Source of the DNA: Henckelia pumila
Taxonomy: Eukaryota; Streptophyta; Magnoliopsida; Lamiales; Gesneriaceae
Assembly: GCF_033568475.1 (NCBI RefSeq)
Contig: NC_133123.1
Coordinates: forward strand, 155,511,753-155,575,752
Length of the DNA: 64,000 bases
Reading direction: 5' to 3'
Shown here: one piece after another, positions 56,608 through 64,000 of the stretch
Layout: every line of letters begins with the position of its first letter
Position numbering within the stretch: the stretch's first letter is position 1
The notes under the pieces: generated by a model
What the model was told of the DNA's origin: nothing
Seen by the model: the letters and a program-made list of their open reading frames with translations, nothing else
Databases searched by the model: none
Translations under genes and position numbers: made by a program

Positions 56608-58395
56608 ATGGACAAGAGTATGCTCGGAGATTTGGACGCTCTTCCGGAGGAAGATAAGCTCCGGATGACCGCCATGATCGACCAGCTCCAAATCCGCGAC
56701 AGGTATGCACTTGCTAACGTAATTTGTTTACGGCGGAATTTTGGGGTTTTTGTTGAATAATTTCGGGGTTTCTCCTGCCCTGAAGATCAATTGAAGCTAG
56801 GTACAGCTTATTTTGTAAGGATATAATGATTTGTTGTTTCAGTTTTTTTTTTTTTTAATATCTAAGATGCAAATTTGTGGTGATTTTTGTATTCCTCCCT
56901 TTGATCTCTGACAAATTGTAAACTCGGTCTCTTGTATTTAAGAAAGATAATTGGACTAAAATGTTTGTGTGCATACTTTTTACTTGTTTAAACTTGTCAA
57001 AACCTTTCTATTGTAATTTGGCATTATTTTTCATATCTAAGTTTTGCTTAACCTTTCTTTGGAGTTTCATCAGAGTAGTTTTGTGTGTTTAACGGGTTTC
57101 ATGGTCCTTTTGATATTTGTTCTGCAAAATGCTTTCTTGTTGCCTGTAAATGTAGAGTCTTGGACTTGATTGAAAGTGAATATAATTCCTGCATTTTCAA
57201 TGCAGCTACAAAGATTGTTTTATAATGCAAAAGAAGACCCTTATTATTTATTTGGCAAATGTAGTTGTAGGTTTTAGCTTAACAATTGGTTCTTTGTTGT
57301 AGCGTCTGTTTGGTTTGAGTGCATGTGAGTCAAACAACATCTCTTTTGCTACTTGATACCATGGTAACCAACCTCAGTGTTGTTAATCATCCAACCCTCT
57401 GTGTATGCCATGGTTGGTGTACTTTAGGATCTGTTTTATTATTGACCCTTTTTTTCCGCTCGACTCTCATGTCATATGTTTTCTCCAGAGGTAAGTTACA
57501 GTCCTCCTTGGTCTCTTTCTTTCTGTATGCATGGCTATGTACGGATGCTTCAACTCCTAATTGCTTGGCGGGCTTCCTGCAACTATACCGATTGCTCAAC
57601 TTGCATTCTCTTTTGGACATAATACCCAATGTATTTTGGAGTTTGAGAGGTTTTAAAGCTTTTGTATGCTTTGTATTTTGAAAAAACAGACACACATGCA
57701 CAGGCACACATCACACATGTATGCTCCTTGCATGGATTGTCATAATTCTTGCTATTACTTATCTTGTAATAATTCTGTGGGGAACTTGATATAATACTTG
57801 TAAAGTGGTGGTTTGTCTTCCCCTTAATGTATCGTGCTGTGCTATGTACTTGTCTTGTCTGTTAGCACTAGGATTTCATTATGAGTATTCCTGAAATAGA
57901 TTGTTTTTTCTTTTCTTTTCTTTTCTATGGAACAAGCTATTGCATTCAACAGGAGTCACATTCGTTCAGAAACTAAGTTTTGTTTTCTTCGTCTGTAGAC
58001 CAAAGTGTCGTATCCCGATTCTTGTTTTATGAGAAGTATTGTACATTTTCCGTGTTTATGGACCAAACTATTGCATCCAACCCGAAGTCTTGTCTGCTGA
58101 TAATTATCATATCGGTTCAGATGAATTTGAATTATTGGTTTACACAAAAAACACTAAATATATTTGAAATGGGGGTGAAATTAATATTTTCATGTGTTTA
58201 TTCTGCAGTTTAAGGATGTATAACTCATTGGTGGAGAGATGTTTCACCGATTGTGTTGACAATTTCCGTCGCAAAACTCTCGACAAGCAAGAGGAAACTT
58301 GCATACGCAGGTGTGCCGAGAAGTTCCTGAAACACTCTATGCGTGTTGGCATGAGATTTGCGGAGCTTAACCAGGGTGCTGCTACACAAGATTAG
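56608..58395 (+). CDS. TIM9: Mitochondrial inner membrane translocase subunit Tim9
   Basis: There are two exons, 56608-56702 and 58209-58395, joined through a 1,506-base GT-AG intron, giving 93 residues, the usual plant Tim9 length. The twin CX3C motif is complete: C43-X3-C47 and C63-X3-C67 (CFTDC and CIRRC). The start MDKSMLGDL and the end NQGAATQD match the family closely. Tim9 is a small chaperone of the intermembrane space. With Tim10 it forms a hexamer that carries hydrophobic carrier proteins to the TIM22 complex, and its cysteines form two disulphides after import through Mia40. There is no cleavable presequence, as expected. The intron has its own open frames with no coding support. 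The gene faces the RIQ-type gene tail to tail. Confidence 0.96.
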
Positions 58396-58647
58396 AATGC
58401 CTTCTCCAGTGTGTCTGGTCTTAGAGAACATTGGTTTTATGTTTACTTCAACCTCGGGATACAAAACTATTTAGTAACCAAAAGATTGTTTGGACTTCAA
58501 GGTTTCTGATTATATTTCCGTGGTGCAAGAAAGAAGTATTTTTGTTGAAGAATTGCTATTTATGACCACGTTTAATATAGAAATAAAAATTTTAAATCTC
58601 ACTTTTACGAGTCCCGGTATCTCTTTTTTAATCTCGTTTTACCTTTT

Positions 58648-59262
58648 GGTAAAGTATAATTCAGTACCTAAACCCAAACAAATATACATGTTCAGTCTCC
58701 CGTCAGAAAAATGTTTGTTTAAACTTTCTATGCCCACATTTTTTTCTCGGATGAAAATCAGTACAAAACATTGAAAATAAGGTACGAATACATGATATCC
58801 CAGTTCAAAACATTGAAAATCTGTTATAAATGTATAATTTTTGAATACTCAAATATATAGATAAATATTGACATTAATGACAAATTGTATGTTTTGATGA
58901 AAATGAGTACAAAATATCAGAAATAGAGCACTAATATATGTTTTTTGAGTACGAAATGTGTTAGATCTGGTACAAATATATGATTTTTGAATACTAAAAA
59001 TATTAATATTAATGACATATTTTTCTTATTAATAAAAATGTTCATGTTAATTTTATACTCAAAATCTAAGTTTTTGTACCAGATTTTCAATGTTTTGTAC
59101 TGGAATATCATATATTCGTACCTTATTTTCAATGTTTTGTACTCATTTTCATCCGAAAAAAAAATGCGGGCCCAGGGAGTTCAAACAAATATTTTTCTGA
59201 CAGGATACTAAACATGCATATGTGTTTGAGTTTAGGTACTGAATGTGAATTTGCGCTTTCCC
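58648..59262. mobile_element. Long-arm foldback element, about 0.6 kb
   Basis: The left arm (from about 58648, through TTCAGTACCTAAAC) and the right arm (ending about 59262) are inverted copies over roughly 250-300 bases. Shared words include GATGAAAATCAGTACAAAAC and AAATAAGGTACGAATA. No transposase frame and no clear target duplication are seen, so the ends are approximate. It fills most of the gap between the TIM9 and RIQ genes. Confidence 0.7.
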
Positions 59263-59554
59263 TTTTCTGAGTCTTAGAACCTCTGCAGAAATTGCAGTAT
59301 TTACTTTGGAACGAAACCTCGTCATTATCATAATCATATATATAGATGAACATCCTAAAATTGGATACCCTTGCCAAATCTGGTTACAAAAATGAAAATT
59401 GGGCAGAGGCCAGAAGCACAGACTGAATATTTATATTAACAAATAAGAGAAATGAATGCTACATTATACTTCCATGAGAAAAAAGTTGATGTAACCCACA
59501 AATTCTTATCTTTAAACCCGTTGAAATCACATCAACATGGCAACAACATGTTGT

Positions 59555-60662
59555 TCATTTCTGCAGACTAGACAAAAGATTTGAGGTAGCAAAAGCAGCA
59601 GATCCACCAACTATAGAAACCGCAGCCACCGCGAACTGCAGTCCTATCTGCCAAGGGTAATCTTCCGGCACCAAGAAAACAAACAGAGGCCCCAAAACAA
59701 GCAAAAACAGGCTCAGAGTGAGCAGAGTCGAGGGCGTTCCAGGGTCGGTAGCAATCGACAGGACACCGAAATCCTCTGCTTTAGAGAGTAGGCCGAGCTT
59801 CTCTATAGCAGACAACGACAACCCTGCTTTCTCCGCCGCTGATAGCAGGCCGGCCTTCTCCGCCTTACTGAGGAGGCGCAGCTGCTCCACTCTTGTCAAA
59901 AGCTTCACCGGCGTCCCCGATGCTGTGGTGCCGACTCGTGCGGGCTCTCCCAGAGGGTAGACCGTCGTACTCTACAAGGTAAGACATGACATGTTTTCAT
60001 CAATCTCTCTTTCTTTTCTTCCCAAGAATAACCATATCATGAAGTCAAGAAGAACAGATCATCGAATTGTGATTCCAAAACATAGTAAGACGGTAGCATC
60101 AAATTGAACCATGATTTCTTATTCTTTTCGAAGATAATTGAGCCATTGTTTAGACTTTTGATATGATGAATTTTTAATGGATATCGAATTCGACTTCTTA
60201 ATCCGTCACATTCCCTTGAACACCATTTGGCTCGTAAGGTATTACATATATATATATGGATGAATTCTAATCTTGAGTCAAAATGTTCGATGTTCGTAGC
60301 ACGTAAGCATAATGAATGCATATCCATTCTATCATGGTCTCACGAAAGCAAGAATCTAATGAAATTTCTGGCCAAGATTCTTCTTCTCCAAGATCATGGG
60401 CAACCCACAAGTTCAATTTTCTACGAAATCAAGAACTTCTTCTCAAAACTAACCCACCTTCCACACACAGAGTTAAACACAATTACATCACACACAAAAA
60501 TCTGCCCTTTTCCAGTATTAAACTTGGTGAAGCAAAACCCACTTGAAGAAGATTACTAACCTTTCTGGAGCTAACAGTTTTGGCGGTAGAAGAGACGGGC
60601 TTTTTAGCAGCCATGGATCTGACTGTAAGAGGCGAATATGGTGCCGCCGCCATAACCTTCAT
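59555..60662 (-). CDS. RIQ-type (DUF1118) thylakoid membrane protein
   Basis: There are two exons, 60662-60561 and 59971-59555, joined through a 589-base GT-AG intron, giving 172 residues. Residues about 1-45 are basic and rich in Ser, Ala and Thr, like a chloroplast transit peptide. The middle has repeated Lys/Ala/Gly/Leu segments ([25 protein letters not shown]) and the word [11 protein letters not shown]. Two membrane segments follow, about [19 protein letters not shown] and [18 protein letters not shown]. These are the marks of the DUF1118 family. RIQ1 and RIQ2 in Arabidopsis are grana proteins that influence light-harvesting complex II organisation and non-photochemical quenching. Which of the two this is cannot be told. 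The ATG at 60662 is the first in frame; another at 60653 is possible. Confidence 0.88.
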
Positions 60663-60923
60663 CGCTTCTTCTCCCTGTTAGTGGTGGAGAAATGTACTGC
60701 AAAACTCTTGAAGAATATTGAGATTAATACAGTCTCTGGTTTATCATTTTTTTGTGGAGCAAAATTTTTCTTATTTTTTATTTTCTAGTTTTGTACAGCT
60801 GGCACCGTTTGATTGGCAATTGTGATTTCTCTAGAGTTTTGCTCCCTTTTCGGTTTTTCCCTTTTATTAATTATTATTAATTTAATATTGGAAATTATAT
60901 ATTAAAATTAGATTGAAAATTAT
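60663..60923 (-). promoter_or_regulatory. Short promoter region of the RIQ-type gene
   Basis: Only 261 bases separate the start codon from the LTR of Copia element 3. In the sense direction a CCAAT core (complement of GATTGG at about 60810) and an I-box-like GATAA (within ATGATAAACC) are visible. I-box motifs are common in light-regulated genes. No TATA box is certain. Confidence 0.35.
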
Positions 60924-61136
60924 TGTGATGGTGATGTGATGATATTTTAATTTTTGATTATGTAATGAATGACAAATTTATTTTTGGACATTTCTCAATT
61001 GAGGATCTATAAATAGACCTCAACATTTGTGAAGAAATAACACAAGTTTAGAGAAAAGATTTTATAAGTGTTTGGTTTGATATATATTTTGAGTTTTAGA
61101 GTTTTTAGTTTTTACCATAAATTTTTACTTTTCACA
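60924..61136 (+). repeat. Copia element 3, 5' LTR
   Basis: It starts TGTGA and ends TCACA, a perfect inverted pair. It contains the TATA box TATAAATA at 61008-61015. The following ACACGTTATCATAACG is where a primer binding site should lie. I recall similar words after the LTRs of other plant Copia elements, but I cannot assign the tRNA. The partner LTR is outside the window. Confidence 0.7.
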
Positions 61137-61148
61137 ACACGTTATCAT

Positions 61149-61364
61149 AACGTGATATGATTATACATTACTGCTTATATAATTTTATTGTGTAATTATA
61201 TTTGTATAATTTCATGTTATTATATAAGAGGCTGTCTATGACTCCGATCTTATAATAACGTAATATGATTATACATTACTGCTTATATAATTTTATTGTC
61301 TAATTATATTTGTATAATTTCATGTTATTATATAAGAGGCTGTCTATGATACTGACATTATAAT
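61149..61364. repeat. Two tandem 108-bp units in the element 3 leader
   Basis: Units 61149-61256 and 61257-61364 start AACGT(G/A)ATATGATTATAC and end near CTTATAATA or CATTATAATA. A third copy begins at 61365 and stops after 14 bases. Confidence 0.9.
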
Positions 61365-61505
61365 AACGTGATATGATATATATTTTATTGTGTATATTTA
61401 ATTATGATTATAATTATATGCATCACATGATTATCACAAATTTTTATTCAACACATACTCGATTTTTTTTTACCCCCAACGGTAACAAACGACTAGTTTT
61501 TGCCC

Positions 61506-61513
61506 TATAAATA
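61506..61513 (+). promoter_or_regulatory. Second TATA-like box in the element 3 leader
   Basis: TATAAATA follows an AACGACTAGTTTTTGCCC stretch and precedes a pyrimidine-rich tract (CTCTTTCTCTC) and a small frame at 61590. The arrangement looks like a complete promoter and leader inserted between LTR and gag. Confidence 0.4.
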
Positions 61514-61589
61514 TGTTCACTCAAACTCATTTTCAATCACACCAAATTCACTCTTTCTCTCAAAATAATTTCTACTCAATTTTTCGAAG

Positions 61590-61763
61590 ATGAAGATGAT
61601 GACATTTATAAGGCTATTTTTCATAACGACTATGATCATCATGCTCACGAGTCTTGTACTCACTAGCAATTTTCCATCACATACTTTTTCTCTATTTGTA
61701 CACGCACTTGTAATCTTCGTTATTCCATTATTTTGTATTGTCGTACTAATAGAAATTAACTAA
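61590..61763 (+). CDS. Small hydrophobic frame before gag, 57 codons
   Basis: The frame begins MKMMTFIRLFF and ends four bases before the gag ATG. It has two hydrophobic stretches (about residues 5-25 and 36-54), so a membrane peptide is possible. A competing frame over the same bases reads an acidic stretch (EDEDDDIYKAIFHNDYD) that looks more like ordinary protein, so this may be the remains of another gene rather than an expressed peptide. Unrecognised. It could also act only as an upstream ORF limiting gag translation. Confidence 0.25.
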   Translation: MKMMTFIRLFFITTMIIMLTSLVLTSNFPSHTFSLFVHALVIFVIPLFCIVVLIEIN

Positions 61764-61767
61764 TAAA

Positions 61768-62817
61768 ATGCATTGTTATTTTTCTAGTACCACCATCTCA
61801 AATTTGGCAAAGATTAAATTTGTTGCGCTCGATATCACTGGAAAGAATTATATGTCATGGACTCTCGATGTAGAGATGCATCTTGAGTCATTGGATCTAA
61901 GTGATACCATCAAAGAAAATAATATATCATCCTCACAAGAAAAGACAAAGTCTATGATTTTCTTACGTAGACATCTTGTTGAGGGATTGAAATGTGAATA
62001 TCTCACAGAAAAAAACCCAATAGTTTTATGGAAAGAGCTGAAAGAAAGATTTGAGCATATAAGAGAAGTTATACTCCCGACCGCCCGTGATGAATGGAAT
62101 ACGTTGAGATTCCAAGATTTTAAAAAAGTTAGTGATTACAATTCTGCGATGTATCGAATAGTCTCGCAATTGAAATTTTGTGGGCATGTTGTTACTGAGA
62201 TGAAAATGCTTGAAAAAATATTTTCCACATTCCACGCATCAAATATAACTCTACAACAACAGTATAGAGTGCGTGGATTTTCGAGATATTCTGAACTCAT
62301 CGCATGTCTTCTTGTGGCGGAAAAGAACAACAAATTATTAGTAAGAAATCATCAATCTCGACCCACTGGTTCAACGGCATTTCCAGAAGCAAATGTCGTA
62401 ATTAAAAATGAAAACCAAAATCAAAGGCATAGACAATATTTTGGTCGTGGACGAGGTCGAGGAAGTGGGCGTGGACATGGACGTAAAAATTATCGCGGTC
62501 GTAGTCGTGGCCGTGGATATGAAAATAATCGAGATAGTTATTTCAATAACTCATCTCAAAAGAACGTCACGAACCACCCACCAAAAAGGCAGCATGAAAA
62601 TACGAGTGAAAATGAAAATCACTCAAAAAGATCTGAGAGTGTTTGTTATAGATATGACACTCCAGGACATTGGTCACATATTTGTCGAACCCCTGAGCAC
62701 CTATGTAAGCTCTATAAAGAATCGACAAAGGGGAAAGGGAAAAAGACCAATTTTATTGAAAATAGTGACCATTTAATTGGTTCAGCTAGTTTCAGTGCTG
62801 CATATTTTTTTGAATGA
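61768..62817 (+). CDS. gag of Copia element 3
   Basis: 349 residues. The capsid region (about 10-200) has FVALDITGKNYMSW, ERFEHIREVILPTARDEW and FSTFHASNITLQQQYR, all typical of one large plant Copia gag group. An RG-rich nucleic-acid-binding stretch follows (about 225-255). The zinc knuckle near residue 292 reads CYRYDTPGHWSHIC, so its second Cys is replaced by Tyr, which should weaken RNA binding. The first nine residues (MHCYFSSTT) look atypical, and the original start may lie elsewhere. The frame ends with TGA. Confidence 0.85.
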   Translation: MHCYFSSTTISNLAKIKFVALDITGKNYMSWTLDVEMHLESLDLSDTIKENNISSSQEKTKSMIFLRRHLVEGLKCEYLTEKNPIVLWKELKERFEHIREVILPTARDEWNTLRFQDFKKVSDYNSAMYRIVSQLKFCGHVVTEMKMLEKIFSTFHASNITLQQQYRVRGFSRYSELIACLLVAEKNNKLLVRNHQSRPTGSTAFPEANVVIKNENQNQRHRQYFGRGRGRGSGRGHGRKNYRGRSRGRGYENNRDSYFNNSSQKNVTNHPPKRQHENTSENENHSKRSESVCYRYDTPGHWSHICRTPEHLCKLYKESTKGKGKKTNFIENSDHLIGSASFSAAYFFE

Positions 62818-62898
62818 TTTTGAAAACATTGATTAAAATATTGGTGGGACTAGATTGTAACAAATTTGTATTTTTCATGCATTCTTGTATTATAAAGC

Positions 62899-64000
62899 AT
62901 GTTATATTTTGCATTTGTATTGTACTTAATTTTTCTTTATTGCATTTTTTTGAAGTTTGATATGGAAAATGCTATGAGCAAACATGGAAATAATATCATG
63001 AAAATTTGCATACCGGATAGTGGTACAACGCACACTATTCTGCGAGATGAAAAATATTTAATGGAAATAAAACCAACAAAAACAATGGTGAATACTATAT
63101 CAGGTCCTGTAGACTTGATTGAAGGTTGTGGTAAAACATAATTTTTGTTACCAAATGGTACAAAATTTCGGATAAATGATGTTTTATATTCACCACAATC
63201 GAAAAGAAATTTGTTGAGTTTTAATGACATATATTCTCATGGATATGATACTGAGACGATAACTGATGGAAATCGGAAATATATGTGTCTTACCACATAT
63301 AAATCAGGAAAGAAATATGTGGTTGAAAAATTATCAATGCTCCCTACTGGATTGCATTATACACATATAAGGTCAATCGAATCAAATATGGTGGTTAATA
63401 ATTCTTCAATATTAACCAATTGTCATGATCGATTGGGACATCCTGGTTCAATAATGATGCGAAGAATTATTGAAAATACACATGGTCACCCATTGAAAGA
63501 CCAGAAGATCTTTCAGAATAATAAATTTCAATGTAAAGCATGTTCTCTTGAAAACTTATTATAAGACCATCACCAGCTAAAATCCAAACAGAATCACTCA
63601 TATTTCTTGAATGTATTCAGGGTGATATTTGTGGGCCAATTCATTCACCATGTGGACCATTTCGATATTTTATGGTATTGATTGATGCCTCCAGCAGATG
63701 GTCACATGTATGCTTATTGTCAACTCGGAATGTGGCATTTGCAAGATTAATGGCTCAAATAATAAAATTGCGGAATCAATTTCCCGATTATACAATCAAG
63801 AAAATAAGACTTGATAATGCTGGAGAATTTACTTCCCAAACTTTTAATGACTATTGTATGTCAATGAGAATTACTGTTGAACATCATGTTGCTCATGTTC
63901 ACACACAGAATTGATTAGCTGAATCATTGATTAAACGTCTACAAATGATTGCTAGACCAATGATTATGAGAACAAAACTCCCTATTTCTATATGGGGACA
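62899..64000 (+). pseudogene. Protease and integrase of Copia element 3, broken
   Basis: The protease word PDSGTTHTILRDEKYL lies near 63016. A TAA at 63139-63141 interrupts the frame, which then continues (LLPNGTKFRINDVLYSP). The integrase zinc region has HDRLGHPGS near 63424 and CKAC near 63533. A one-base shift near 63552 changes the frame, after which the integrase core continues with LIDASSRWSHV and RLDNAGEFTSQTF. A TGA at 63912-63914 stands where relatives have Gly (HTQN, then LAESLIKRLQ). The frame runs off the window. The breaks show the copy is inactive. Confidence 0.88.

Larger units (their letters stand above)
60924..64000 (+). mobile_element. Copia element 3, 5' part, decayed and cut by the window edge
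   Basis: In order: a 213-bp LTR (60924-61136), a 108-bp tandem array, a promoter-like leader with a small frame, gag, and broken protease and integrase frames. The gag type (NLAKIKFVALDITGKNY, RG-rich tail) differs from that of elements 1 and 2. The 3' half lies beyond the window. Confidence 0.85.

Noticed and set aside
57319-57707. Open frames of 106-120 codons on both strands in the TIM9 intron
   Set aside because: They lie inside a well-supported intron, have no recognised family words and overlap each other on opposite strands.
1-64000. CRISPR arrays, bacterial operons or prophage
   Set aside because: Spliced plant genes, LTR retrotransposons and MITEs show nuclear plant DNA; no spaced direct-repeat array is present.

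Overview
The window is AT-rich nuclear DNA of a flowering plant. It holds four host genes, two of them with introns typical of dicots, in a background of transposons and simple repeats. The large third reading frames of the two complete Copia elements resemble proteins I associate with asterids of the order Lamiales (Gesneriaceae such as Dorcoceras). That placement is an inference from memory, not a search.

Layout. 1-5487 is gene-free AT-rich DNA with microsatellites, a Helitron 3' end and a hairpin MITE. 5498-18421 is a long-armed foldback (Mutator-like) transposon with a 10-bp target duplication. It is split by an apparently recent Sirevirus-like Copia element (5763-17190) that has 1,419-bp LTRs with no difference seen and open gag, pol and third (ORF3) frames. 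18432-25600 is gene-free with several MITEs. 26628-30449 (+) is a five-exon LONGIFOLIA/TRM gene. 30450-36899 carries tandem Helitrons, a SINE and MITEs. 36900-38033 (-) is a class II (CIN-type) TCP transcription factor. 38700-44965 is gene-free, with a Tourist-like MITE and a LINE tail. 44966-54084 is a second Copia element, older (778-bp LTRs differing at about 28 sites), with broken gag-pol, no integrase core and a nearly open ORF3. 54286-54690 looks like a Cassandra-type TRIM LTR with a 5S rRNA-like segment. 56608-58395 (+) is TIM9 and 59555-60662 (-) is a RIQ-type (DUF1118) thylakoid gene. These two are convergent and separated by a foldback element. From 60924 to the window edge lies the 5' part of a third, decayed Copia element.

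The host genes are unrelated in function: cell elongation (LNG), leaf growth control (TCP), mitochondrial protein import (TIM9) and grana organisation (RIQ). I see no host gene cluster or operon-like arrangement. The most unusual structure is in the two complete Copia elements. Each carries its own short motif repeated through coding and non-coding DNA, an ORF3 of the same domain family after pol, and a copy of its polypurine tract inside the 3' end of ORF3.
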